A DNA stretch of 64,000 nucleotides, taken from positions 74,206-138,205 of the forward strand of contig QNGE01001244.1 in NCBI GenBank assembly GCA_008508345.1, in the 5' to 3' direction. The translations under genes were made by a program, and so were the position numbers. A model generated the notes under the pieces. That model saw only the letters and a list, made by a program, of their open reading frames with translations. It had not been told where the DNA came from and did not search any database. Source of the stretch: Paragonimus westermani (taxonomy: Eukaryota; Platyhelminthes; Trematoda; Plagiorchiida; Troglotrematidae). This document shows, one piece after another, positions 22,246 through 34,380 of the stretch (positions are counted from its first letter, which is position 1; the number at the start of each line of letters is the position of its first letter).

Positions 22246-22469
22246 GTAAATTCTGTCAACAACCAGCTTGTTCAAGAAAGGAGAATCTTATTTTTGGACA
22301 GAGTGTGGCGACTATCAAAATATCATTTAATATAGTCGCTACAGGTCTCCTGTTCCACGCTCACCGAGTTTTGGCGATCAACTTGTATAGTTTCTAATTC
22401 AGTACTGGACGTTGTAAGCTTCCTAATTAAAGTTAATTCATTCATTACGGAGGGGTTAGACCACGGCCA

Positions 22470-22830
22470 CCACATGATCCTCACAGGAACAGCTGCTAAT
22501 CTGACGGAACTTATTTACAAGCTGTTCAAACAGACACTTTCGAATAGCATTTTCGCTGACGCATGGAAATAAGCCACGGTTGCACTTACCCCAAGGTGGG
22601 CGACCGGTACATATCTGTTAGGTATCAGTCATTCAGCTTTTTACCGAACACTTCAAACGATGAAGATAATTAAGTGTTTCACTTCTTCGTACGCCCAACA
22701 AGGTTGGTCAATGCATATTTGTGGGAGCCGCTAAAGTCGATGCTGCTTTCAATCTCTCCCATATGATTGACAACACCCGCCTCGGATAAGCCTGTTACAG
22801 TGACCGAAGCGAAAGGACACCTACAACACT
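22470..22830 (+). mobile_element. Jockey/CR1-type LINE remnant
   Basis: In shifted frames the plus strand reads LTELIYKLFKQTLSNSIFAD then AWK-stop-ATVALTP, GRPVHIC, VSVIQLF, and KVDAAFNLSHMIDNTRLG. This is the order of RT finger motifs in jockey-superfamily LINEs (LFNxSLxxGxFPDxWKxATVxPIPKG...YRPVSLLP...LLNLxH). No palm motif follows. It is a short, old fragment from a family different from the CR1-like copies to the left. Confidence 0.45.
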
Positions 22831-23343
22831 CAACATAAGTGTCTTGCGCTACACCACTCTCAGTTCCACTTCCCTCCCAGCTATTCAGTGTAAACGCAAA
22901 GGAATGAAAGCAAGGTGGTTATTATTGTGGTCCTAATGACCGATATTAGTCGGCCAGATGGTTAATTGGTAAGAAATTGAAACCCGTATTTTTGGGAAAC
23001 AAAAAGAAAGTCTCGAACAATAACATCGAGAATGCAGAATGTTGAAAATATTGTGTAGTTGAAAAGGCAGATGGAATGGGTGGGAAGAACAAAAATTTAA
23101 AGTTGGCCGGAAACCAGCGCAACATTCACTTTGCAACGCATTAACAAAACTAAAAGAAAGAAGACGTGAAAGTCCATCACAGCCCGGTTTCCTGAAATAG
23201 GGGGTGAGTGATTTAACAGACCACAGTGTTCAGCAACTGAGAAGAATGACAAAATTTACATAACAAACAACTTGCATACGACTACGGTACTCATCGTGTC
23301 TCCTCTGTGGTGTTGTAAAGACGTTCGGTTGTCCCTGAAATGA

Positions 23344-23859
23344 AGGGTATGTAACGTCTGTGTGCGTTCCATTTTGCTGTGCGGTTCGGAAACGCGACCT
23401 GTTCAGAAGGAAGATATCAACAGGCGTGCTGTGTTTGACCATCGTTGTCTCCATCAATTGGCCCACGTTAGGTGGACTGATCGCGTGAGCAATGTGGCAG
23501 TTCGCCGGTGCGTATTCCGGAACATTCGGGATGCGCGATCAATTGGGCAACTAATCACGTTGCACAGCTTGCGATGGTTGGGTCACGTGCTCCGTACGCC
23601 AGCTGAGCGTTTACCGTACCGGGCATTATATACTGAGGCCACCAACAGTTGGGTAAAACCGCGTGGTGGTCAAGCGACAACGTGGTCACGGAATATGAAG
23701 ACCTTGACTACTCCACTGAGCAAAGTGGGCAGGCATCGCCTGCCTAGCTGGGGTCCTCGTGATCACTCAAACCGCTGGTTAGAGACGCTATCCGAGATGG
23801 CGATGTGTCGCAGTCAATGGTGTACCCGTATCCATACCATTTCTAGTTCTTCCGCGTAG
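23344..23859 (+). pseudogene. RTE-type LINE, C-terminal end of polyprotein
   Basis: A 165-codon open frame from about 23344 to a TAG at 23857-23859. It matches the post-RT C-terminal domain of RTE-type LINEs that are abundant in flukes: SILLCGSETRPVQKEDINRR, VFDHRCLHQLAHVRWTDRVS, HSLRWLGHVLRTPAERLP, and a WGPRDHSNRWLETLSEMAMC block ending in SQWCTRIH. No zinc finger follows, so it is a second RTE family, distinct from that at 1-775. The RT and endonuclease are absent (5' truncation). The frame is undamaged, so the insertion may be fairly young, but it cannot act alone. Confidence 0.75.
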
Positions 23860-23869
23860 TCTACTTTAA

Positions 23870-26800
23870 TATTTGTTGACTTTAGTAACGTTTCCTTCTA
23901 GGACACGCTTGTCGGGAACACGCGAGTCGCATTCATCGCAACACCATGTAGTCACATCATTACACCTATGACACTTATAGGTGCTCTGCGTAACATAAGC
24001 TTGAGTACGCATCAGCAAAACTGTCACCAATTAAATCTGACTGTATTACTCCAGATGGTCTGGTTCAAAGCCAAGTCGTTATAAGATCTAGAATGGGCAG
24101 TAAAACGCTAAAGACTTATTTGGATTCCCACCTGGTATGACAAATTCTGAGTAGTGGCAATTGGTTTGCCCGTCTTTAGTTACCCAGATACCAGCTACTT
24201 CCCTTTGGCTCACCTGACATGGTTCGATCTGGAAGGCCAGGGGTTGTGGTCAACATAGTCTTTCAGATCGAAACAACGTACCAGCTTCACCATCGCACCA
24301 ATGTAGCTGAATAGGGCGTGACGCGCATGCATATACATTTTTCTGCCCGTGGTGTGACAACCCTATTGATCAAGAACACTGACCAATAAAGAACCATCAG
24401 GTTTGCTGTGTGGAACGTCACCATTGAATTGAGAAGGACACAATACGCAGTGCCCTGACTCCGCCACGCTTGTTAAACGGTACACGATCTTGCGGGAAGT
24501 ACCCTCAAATCTAAAGACGTGCATAGCTTCATCCAGCAAACGAATTACAAGTTCAGGAGGATTCTTGTGTACACTCGTCCTCTCGCCTTACTTCGTTGGT
24601 TTCCAGTGGTTCAATCGGCGATCGACAACAATTTAAATAATTACTGATGTGCTCTCAAAACTTGTTTTGAATGGAAACAGTTCGTTTTATGGTTTTCGTA
24701 CTAGTGTATATTTGATGCACTATTACCTACGAGTTATATTTTACTGGTATCATTCATTTTCTTTTGATAAACAAGTTGTACTCTAATACGAACACCATGG
24801 TTCGCTATGCCAGTGAGAATCACACAACAAAATCCAGTGTGGAACGATACAGTACTTCGATCCTTGTGTGGAATATTTTACTAGTTCTCCAAATCTACGA
24901 AACATTCATATTCTAGGACGGCAAATGGAATTAAACACCGTGTTACATCAGCCTCAGTTTTCACAGAAACAGCCACCTCAACGTGCCAGGCAAAAAATCA
25001 TAACATCCTACCATACCGTTAAGCTAAAATTATTAGTATACCGAAGCTGTAAGGTTTTCGCACGAAAATGCACATACTTCAGCCAAATAATTGAACAAGA
25101 AAGAACCAAACAGCTAGCACAAGGATCAATAGTCAATTGTACGTTCTCTTAGTATTTATTCAGCCTTACAAATAAGCATATTTGGTCGCAGTCGCCTGTC
25201 GAAGATAATACTCCACTAAAAAATGTATACACCTGAAAATTATGTTATCCATGATCCTTTCCGATTTTGTCACGGTTGCCAATATTCCGGGTGGATGAGC
25301 AATATGATTATAATATCTTAACATTCAACATTCCTTCGGGAAATATTGATTTATTCGAAAATTGATCATACGTCATTCTGCGACATCGGAAAGATTCTGA
25401 ATATCGTTCACTAAACTGACTGTTTGTGTTACATTTCAAAAGCACAAGTATGAGTAGTTTCGAGTATTTCCGCTATCTTGAATTGGAGTGCATTCCACTG
25501 CAGTAAGAGTACCACCATAACCTCAACTAAGCCATAGAGTGAAATGCTTAAGAAAGACTTGGTACGCGATGCTTCAGTTTGTGAATGCGAATTAAAGTGT
25601 GCTAGTTTATGTGCACTCGTCGCTGATCAGTCGAATGTAAGCCTGATTCATATCGAAGGTCTTGTGTTCAGTACATATCGATTCTAACAGATAGCTTGCT
25701 CTAATCATACCCCTTGCACTTGTGCTTTAGATGGATACCGTGCTCAGTTTAGTCATCGGTGAACCAAATGTTTCCATTTCTAAAAGTGAATCCTGCGGAA
25801 CTCAATTGAGTGGGCAGTTGTCTAGCAAGAAAACCCCACACTATATTTCTTATGGTGGAACAGTATATACCATAAAAGTAGCGAAGACGTCGTCTCACTA
25901 CAATTTCATTGGACCCAATGGTATCTGAGAGGGAATAAAACACTGCAACGGCTGCAACAATGGGTGCAAAAAACGTGATGTGTAAGACATTGTTTATAGG
26001 AGGCAATATATGTTGTACAAAAACTAACCCTCATGGGACTTATTTTTGGTGTGTAAGATCCACGATCAACCCCAATATCTCCTAAGATAAATGATCCTGC
26101 CTATAGAAGATAACCATCTCAGGAGTTATCTGTTAAAGCTACTTCCAATGAATAGTTTAACCTATGGAGAATATTCCTGTAACATCCAGGCGCGCCAAAT
26201 CTGAAACACCCTGACGGAGACTGGCATAACTGTGTCAGCAACAGTTAAATTGAAGCACAGACTTGACGTACAGACTCGAGACGACAAACCTAGTCAACAG
26301 ACAACTTGATCATTAGAACCGTTGCAGTGAAGTGAAGATGTTTACGACGCCCAATTGTCGATGCTGTATGTCACAGTACGATTGCCGTACTTTTGGTAGC
26401 CTGTGGGTTGGCTTCCATTCCGCTCATTATCCTCTGATTTCCTCTTTCGCAGTCTGGTTTTGTAACGTACCATGTGATTCTGCTGTACAGAGTCTATCAC
26501 GACGGATATGTTTTTAGACGGACATATGAACATGTTAGTACGTGTACGGCAGAAAGACAATAAGTGATTAACACTGACCAGACAAAACGGAGAGTAGATT
26601 GTAACTTCTAGAGCATTCGAAATATTCACAAACTAGGGTGCTTCCAATATGTCGATATACTAACTTGGTCATGGATCTGATGCAAGGCTATCTGATGAAC
26701 GAGGGGCGTTAACGAACAGCTTGGGTGTGTGCTCGGGCCGTACTATAAACATCTAGCTGTATGGTCAGCCAAGATCGATGAACAAAAATACACAAACGGT

Positions 26801-29800
26801 GTATCTGTATTCGTAAAGCCGTATGCCTACCTTGGCAACCGAGCCGCGTACACCTGAAGCTGTGAATGTCACGATTTCTCCGTCTCGCCATAACTCAAGC
26901 TGTTGTGTTTGTTCACGCGAAATTCAAGCTCGGCCAGTTCACAGTTGTTTCTGTATCCGAACGATTAAACCGCACGCAGCAAAAGTATCACAGTCCATCT
27001 GAGGTCCCAGTGATGACCATGTGAAATGAGCGGCGGTGACTAAGATGGATCATAATACACTGAATGGAAAGTGTGAAAGCAAAATCGGATATCGTGAACA
27101 CAAAATCCATACTTTCGTTTCACAAACCTGCTTGCAATATGCACATTTAAATCAAGGAAAATGAGGGATATGTAACAAAGTCAACATTTCCATACCACAC
27201 GAAAGCACAGTCCGGTGGGGCGCGTGAAAAAATTTCAATTAGTCTCAACAGTCAAATGCGCTTCTAAATTAGGGGATTCAGCACATACTAAGGATGTTTC
27301 TTTCGTGCACTCTAGATATGAGCAGTCGCTGCATAGCGACCCGGATTTCGGACGCCCTCAACGAACAACGCACTCCCGGCTGCTCGGTCGCTTGGCCTGA
27401 GAGCCAGGATATCCAAATATTCTGTAGATGAAGAAAAACAAGCTGACCATGGAAATTGATAGAGCGAGACGAGGTTTTAAAAATTGTGCCCAAAGCACCC
27501 TCAATCCAACTGTTAACCGATGGGTGACTGTTTCTTAACAACGTTCGATACGGGGACTCCTGGTGAAATAGTAACTGTGACGTCTGGATATGTAAGCATC
27601 AAAACAACACCCGTGGTTGACAACTAGGTGAACTCAAATGTCTGAATGAAACTCTTATCGTTACCTCCATTTGTGGTAGGTCTTAGGTGACTTCCTTTAG
27701 GAAGTGAGAATATGTTAACTGAGACTAAATTCTCACAGAAGTTTCCGGAACACTTAAAACCTTTGGATTATGATGGCTTCACTTGTTATGGTACCATAGT
27801 CAATGGTTTTGGCCTAACTTATGTGACTTCTCTTTTAGTTGAGTAAGCAAACCCCCGCAATGTGTACCAGTCGTCCAAGACAGCAAGATATAGTATGTTC
27901 GAAGAAACGCTCAAGAAAAATATCAGCGTGCTAGCCTTGATACACGAAATGTAGCTGTATACTTCCAACAAAATCGTGAAGAACTTTCGGATGCCACTGA
28001 ACGAAAACAACGGTTGATCTAAAGGCAAAGACAACCTATCAAAACTAATCCACGGCAGCCAACCTGCTTGTAGTTCGTGGACTTTTCAGGCGATTGGAGG
28101 AGCAAGGATTGGGACTATCTCATGCTTTTGAAGTGGTAACTGACTTGTAACATGCTCCAAAATCCGGAGGCCATTTATCAGCCTCTGCTTATAACAAGAG
28201 AAGTGTCAAGAAGAACCGGCTAATCGCAACTTGTCCTTATCACTGTTTCTGTCAAGAGATTCGTCCCATTTGTCTGTGGAAGCTTGTCCAAACACAGCAA
28301 GTTATTACAACCATTGTTATGAGCGTTGACGTCAAATGCTCACTGAAATATGGTTCAAGTCAGACCATGCTTTTATCACCGAAAAACACTACCGTACTTA
28401 TAAACAAAAATCCGAAGTCAGCTTACGTTCCTCGTTGGCAAAGATGTGAACAGAGGAAAGGTTTCCACATCAACAACAAAATCCGACTGAGGGATTGTCT
28501 ACAACATATAAGCTACATGATGATTTTGCACATTCGGCATACATAGGAACTTGTTGCGTATGTTACTGCACAGCAATCTGGATCTCAGCTATCAACAATC
28601 AATACGTAACTCATTAGACCCAATTTGAATTACCAACTTACACATTTACCGGAGTTGACACGACAGTTACAATTCCTCAAATAGCCACTAAAGAGCAGGC
28701 GCACGACTACACCTGAGAGTTCACCTACGGAAGTTGGCTCAGGCCTATTGAGTGACGGTTAACACGCCCGCATCACAAGAGGGCCTGAGACAAACTCTCG
28801 GTCCAAAGAAGCACTAGGACCATTCACGTACCTGGATCGAAACTCCAGGTTAGCAGTTGGACGGCAGCCGCAGAGAAATATACGGCACAGTCATCTTAGA
28901 ACTTCGAAAAGTGCGCAGTAATACACTAGGTTTCTATATTTGGTGGAGGAAGTTGGAATATTTGAGTTCTAAAACATGTAAACGTCAGAATTCCGTCGCG
29001 GTTAATCGGTCTGGAGAAAACGCAAAAAAACTAAAGCAAAAACCAGAAAAGATGTGGTCATAATCGGTTTTAATCTAATAGCACCACCTGATTAGTGTAA
29101 CGATGTACTTAATACGAAGTAAACCCTTCCTAGACCAGCTTCAAGCGAGCGACACCTGTTCGAATTCAAATTACTCCACAGTTCGTCTTGATTACCCGTG
29201 AGCGAGACGATCAATCGAAGACCGGTATCTGATTGGTCTATCTCGTTCTCTGCCGATATCAACATCCGTCTAAGTAGAATTCTATTGGTTCGATCTAATG
29301 AGCGTTATCGCACATACCTGCTTAAACGTGCGTACCTCATACTTTCCGTTTGTTGCCTGAACGCCTCCTGTTCGACACATCTGTAAACGAACTGTTGTCA
29401 ACCGTACACTACAAAACCTGTGAATTCTTAGGACACGGGGATGATGATGTTAGGGCACGCTAGTGCTACTCAATTTTCAGATCAATAAAGTACGGTTTAC
29501 GCAGTGATTCACAATCCACGATTTTCAGAATGCAAGAACATCAGACCACTAAAAGTGGAAATGTGTAAAATTGACTGCGAAAGTAATCAAAAGCATCTGG
29601 CATAGAGGAAGTCAGTGTTTATATCAATACACCGCATAGATACCGGTCGAAGTTAGAAGATTCCAGAAATATTTCCTTCACCTATACACACAAAGACGTT
29701 CGGAGTTCTACATGGACGTATACATCAATGCTGCCAGTTTGTCTACTTGCGCGTGGGCATTTGGATTCTGAAGTGGAATCGAACTAGAGTGGGGCAAAAT

Positions 29801-30868
29801 CTGGGCTCAGATCATATAAGCACAGTGTAAACTCGTAGGGAGTATTGGTTGGAGACAGTTGGCACTAGTAGCCCTGACAAAAAAGACGAAGCTCTCGATT
29901 TTGACACGTTGAACACTTAATCACATGTACTCGTTGCCCGACATAGACCGCCTAGCTAACAACTGCTGAATACCAGTAATCCTTCGGTTAATTGATTCTC
30001 ACACCGACCTAGCCTACCTGTTACTGCTACGCTAAAATGCACGTCACATCTCCAGTGTCTCAAAATAATCGGACAAAAAAAATGAACAGTGCAATAAGAA
30101 CGAATTCATCCACAGAAGGACAGTGCCTTCGTTACAAGATGACGCGAACCCTTGCAAAAGGCAGATAAAAAAGTTATTACTTCGACGTGCGATCCTTCTG
30201 GAAGGGAAACATTGACAGTAAGCACTTTTTAGCCTAAACTACCAGTGGTGTATTCCACAGAGACCGATTCACCTTCCAGTTGATCATGAGCCAAATGAAA
30301 GTTGCACTGTGAGGATGTACGTGTGATCACTGAAACTTTCACCCTCCAAGCTACGTTACCTCCGGCAAAACCAAGTTACATCAATCAGCCTTTCAAGTTC
30401 TCATAGATCGTCAACTTTTGCCACCTGGCAGTCAACAGGCCGGGTCAGAGAGAAGTTTGTCCAAGCGAGTTATGATTAGATGAATGACCAGCATTCAGTG
30501 AAAGTCACATGATTAATCTACCAGCAACAACGAGCTGTTTCATTCACTCTGGTTAAGTGGATAGTTCACCAACGCAAACGTGAAAGTGCGATGTGGTGGG
30601 TTACGAATGACAGCCTTACCATTTTCATATCAGCACTGAAGCAGCTAAACGATGCTCTCGTCAACTTTTTCCACTGAGTATATTTGTTTTACCAAAAGTA
30701 TGACGACCTGGTATATTCGAACAATAACAATTATTAAACGAATGTGATATATTCAAGTGACATATTGAGTCACCGAAAAGAACATAAATTAGACGCTTGG
30801 AGATGTGGTCAGACTGAGGTTAACATTGGTGACAGCATACTTGCTTTTGAAAATACGCTTAATCACAG
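23870..30868. other. Featureless AT-rich stretch
   Basis: About 7 kb in which I see no supported gene, retrotransposon domain or array. Open frames here are short (below 100 codons), start with unlikely codons, and show no family motif. 26715-26860 (+) and 27278-27541 (-) are slightly GC-richer than the surroundings but have no motif I recognise. Confidence 0.5.
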
Positions 30869-31128
30869 GAGCGAAATGTCACGAGCTGAATGTTTTGTAT
30901 TATCTAAAAGCAACATCTGAAACTGCTGATGTTGACAGATCAATTGCCGGACTGAAATCAATTTTCCAAGAATATTTGAGGTACTCAATATCAACTAAAT
31001 CGAAATATGTATCGGAAACAGTTAGTCTTAAATGTGAACAGGAAATCCAGTCGACAGAAATGTCTTACAACTTAGAAATGACATTGTCCGGAATCGTTAG
31101 GAGTGAATCGATCAGGAGAAAAGGCTAA
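30869..31128 (+). CDS. Possible exon of a secreted or membrane protein
   Basis: A plus-strand open frame follows a plausible acceptor (TTAATCACAG at 30859-30868) and runs to TAA at 31126-31128, unless it splices at the weak donor GTTAGG near 31096. The product (about 75-85 residues) has alternating hydrophobic strands and a helix: CHELNVLYYLKATSETADVD, IAGLKSIFQEYLRYSISTKS, KYVSETVSLKC, MSYNLEMTLSG. That layout resembles SEA-type or similar extracellular modules common on flatworm surface proteins, but I do not recognise a family. Its transcription would converge on the phosphodiesterase gene. An open frame by chance remains quite possible. Confidence 0.25.
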
Positions 31129-33066
31129 TTTAAAAACGTGAATTTGGCATTATTTGCTGAATACGTTCTACTGTTATTTTCTTTAGTCTATTTATGTGAA
31201 ACGGGAATTTCGGAATTCCTGGTGACTCGAAATAGACATGGTTTGTGTGGTGCACTCGCGGTGTTATTTTGAAACCACGGCCAAACAAACTACTAAACAT
31301 ACCAAAACAGGCAATGAAAAACCATGTCTGAAAGTGGGAAACAATTACAGTGTTTGCACTTCATTAGAAATGTTGGCAGCAAATGTGCGACGAATATACA
31401 CATTCAAAATGCACACTGTAAATAGATTTACGTTACACTATACTCCAACTGTCCGTTTTTTGTTGCCACACGTAAGTTAGGTGGTCAGGAATATTACTGG
31501 CTAGCAAGTGAAAAAGACTGAAAGTCGTTAAGTTAGGGATCATAAGGAGAAGATTCAAACCCATGATGGTGATGACGGTAGGTTCATTGAAGATTGTTTG
31601 TGTGGAGACAAGGAGGACAACAAGTCAACGGATACTTTTGCAAATTTACCTGAGTTCAAAGGATTTGAACTATTTACGGCCTGTGTTCTGAAAAGAAACA
31701 AATCCCCAACAAGAATCACGAATGACCTACGCATTGTTTGGGTAATTCACAGACCTAGTGATTCGACCACTCGAGGAGAATTGGAAGAAGATCTATGCCG
31801 GAATTCGCATTGATCGAATCAGAGTTTCATTTGGGCTTTGCGGTGTTTGATACATACGGTCGAAAAACACAGGGCTTCTCTATCATGTTCAAATTAAACT
31901 GCGGTTCATACATCTTACGGTTAGATTTTTTCATATCGGCGCACAAGTGTGTCCATAGTACGTGGATTTTAGAGTGGCTGATTGAAAAATCCTAGCTAGA
32001 CAAACGGACACGCTGGATTGAACATCACAGAAACGGAGGACGAAAGATGATTACAAAGAACGAAAACACCGTAAGATCACCGAGTACAGCGTAAGTCAAA
32101 AAATGGGCTATTTTTCTGACAAGCTAGTATCATCATTTTCCACTGATCATAAGGACTAAGAAAATTTGCTAACAAAAGCAAACTCAGTTAAAGAATACGA
32201 AAAACAAAGCAACACCAGCACCATCGTTACTATTGTATTGAAGAGAACGACGATGCATCGGCGGTTTGAGGACAAACAAAGACCACCATGAATTTCGACA
32301 ACTTTCGTTAAGGTCAATTACTAAGGGTGTAACGGTTGGCAAGAGAATAAAAGTACACGATCAGGTCAGGCAGTAAAAATGAGAAGAGACAAATAACAGT
32401 AGTAGAACCGTATTGAAAGACGGATTACAGAACAGGTCGGAAATCCGGTTGGACCTTTCAACTATAGGGGAAGCCGGAGAACGATTGGTGAACGCACTTG
32501 AGGAAAGAACAGACATTGGCAGGAAAACGGCTTGCAAACGTCGGTCAGTGAACTGATCAGTGTGGGAACCAAATGAACTCGGAAAGAGTAGATACACACG
32601 CAGTCCTAAATTGGGTTGGACACATGAATACACACACACACACACACAGTTAAAACCATGTACCGGTTCTGTATGCAAGAGGACAGAAAGAATCACGTGA
32701 CGGACGACTGGAATACAATTCACATGCACAAGCGTACGGTTTGCTTGAATGAAAATGGACAATAAAATGAAACGGCACAGAAAAACAAAACAAAACAATA
32801 AACAAACGGTTGTGTTGCATAGAAAATTGAGCAACCTAGGTTTCAACAATGCAAAACAACAGAAGCCCTGTCAAGTAAATTTAGAGAGAGAGAAAAACAA
32901 GCCTTAGTACGGGAACACAATGCCCACATAAATGTTTGCTGATGAAGTGTACAGAGTAATAGACATACCAAGTGGGCTTAGATAATGGTCGGTGATACCC
33001 GCTAGAGCATACTCCCCAACCGTAAGACGTCATTGAGTGGATATTGGTTGAATAACCAGTTCAAGT
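31129..33066. other. Intergenic region downstream of the phosphodiesterase
   Basis: No supported gene. It contains a short (CA)n microsatellite at 32632-32647. Open frames at 31598-31995 (+) and 32361-32849 (-) lack motifs; the latter owes part of its length to the CA repeat. It presumably holds the 3' UTR and poly(A) signal of the minus-strand phosphodiesterase just below 33067, but I cannot pick the site. Confidence 0.45.
32632..32647. repeat. (CA)n microsatellite
   Basis: Eight perfect AC/CA dinucleotides (ACACACAC...) between GAATAC and AGTTAAAACC. Confidence 0.9.
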
Positions 33067-33672
33067 CTACTTATCCACCAAAGGTACACTACTGCGACGG
33101 TGTGCCAGGCTGACAAAATCGGTCACAGACAATTGAATGGCTAATCCAGTTACGTGAGACGAACCGAAACAATCTGTCGCATCCGTACTCGCCCCGCTAC
33201 CACGAACACCAGCCGTTGTGGTGGTAACTGTCCATGCATCTGGTAAAGGAAACGGATCTAGGCGTAAAGCACGCGATTTCTCCGAACTGGGTTCATGGCT
33301 GATTATCTCTTCGCATAGAGTTTGTAAGATGTTCCCCGATGGCGTGCGGAGAGATTTAATTGTTGGCCGATTGATATATAAATAGTGTATTGAAGACGGC
33401 GGGCCATTTTTCACAGTACTGCAACAGAACGCGCCACCAGACTGAGTGTCGTTGAGGTTCGGAAGATTTTGTTTTTTGGACAGCGCGAAATTGAAAGTTT
33501 TCTTGATAGCACCCTGAGTTTCCGGCAACGAGTGACGCCGAATACCACGTGTAGTGATGAAGAATGTCTGAAGCTTAGTTTTCGGTACACATTCCAATTC
33601 TTTTGTTCTTGTACAATCCTGACCGGCTGCGGTATTCGTGGCCAAATCGAACGTGACATTATGAGGCTGAGT
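33067..33672 (-). CDS. Phosphodiesterase, last exon: C-terminal tail and stop
   Basis: 606 bp on the minus strand, 201 codons plus stop (TAG 33067-33069). The acceptor is excellent: CGGTTTTTTCTTCAG before ACTCAGCCTCAT, and the frame is phase 0, agreeing with the phase-0 donor of the preceding exon at 35900. The region is GC-richer than the introns. The product is a non-catalytic tail: TQPHNVTFDL at the start, then RGIRRHSLPETQ, a Ser/Thr-rich middle (DAWTVTTTTAGVRGSGAS) and AHRRSSVPLVDK at the very end. Both RRHS and RRSS fit the PKA consensus R-R-x-S. The tail matches no domain I know; mammalian PDE7/8 tails are much shorter. Coding status rests on length, splice phase and context. Confidence 0.65.
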   Translation of the reverse strand, partial: TQPHNVTFDLATNTAAGQDCTRTKELECVPKTKLQTFFITTRGIRRHSLPETQGAIKKTFNFALSKKQNLPNLNDTQSGGAFCCSTVKNGPPSSIHYLYINRPTIKSLRTPSGNILQTLCEEIISHEPSSEKSRALRLDPFPLPDAWTVTTTTAGVRGSGASTDATDCFGSSHVTGLAIQLSVTDFVSLAHRRSSVPLVDK

Positions 33673-33939
33673 CTGAAGAAAAAACCGGGCGGGATTAGGA
33701 GACAACACTGAGTGAAATCACATTGGGCACTAGATCACATGAAGCACAGTGCTGAAAATTACTTCCCGCAGCATAAAAGTCCGACGATTTCAGTAAACCG
33801 ACAGCATCTTTAGACTAACGTGATGCTAGGAACCTGTTTACTACCGACCGGGAGGATACGGAGAATTAACTGATAAAATACACTACTTTTGAAATAAAAA
33901 TAACGGCCGTACGGAAATCAAAATTGTTAAAAGTGAAGG

Positions 33940-34012
33940 CTTCGGCTAGACTCGAACCAACGTGAACAAACACAGTAGGTGCTCCACAAGCTACACTACA
34001 AAGTGAGAAATT
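33940..34012 (-). repeat. tRNA-like SINE or tRNA pseudogene
   Basis: On the minus strand TAGCTTGTGGAGCACC resembles a pol III A box (TRGYnnARnnG), and about 30 bases on GGTTCGAGTCTAGCC is a near-perfect B box. The arms do not fold into a clean cloverleaf by eye, so it is not called a tRNA gene. Confidence 0.35.
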
Positions 34013-34299
34013 AGAAGTTTCTTGATGGATGTCAATCAATCAGCCAACTCATTGTGCTATGTGAACTACAACAACTGATCCAGGAGGTTGATCACCCAAA
34101 CAGGATTTCTCAATCAGTTCACGTCGCTATTATAGAACATCATAACTTTAACGCTCAATTGTGGAATTGGTGGAAGCTAGCGTTAAATTTTTGAAGAATC
34201 CTATTTCAGTGGACGATCGCTTGGATTCGTTGACAGAGTCCGTGACACATCGGGTTATACGGACGACTGAGTTCAACCGCGAAAGCCATGTGCTCACAG

Positions 34300-34380
34300 T
34301 ATGGCATCGTCGCTCAGCCAGTAGAACGCTCAAGACGTTAGGGCACGATGTTTCTGCTGTAGGTCCGAATCCAGTCAGAA
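34300..34380 (+). repeat. tRNA-like SINE candidate
   Basis: TCGCTCAGCCAGTAGAACGC is very close to a tRNA D-arm/A box (TAGCTCAGCCGGTAGAGCGC), and GGTCCGAATCC, about 40 bases on, is a B box. Part of an open frame (34161-34439) is explained by it. Confidence 0.4.

Noticed and set aside
32361..32849. 162-codon minus-strand open frame
   Set aside because: Part of its length is a CA repeat read as Val-Cys; no domain or splice logic.
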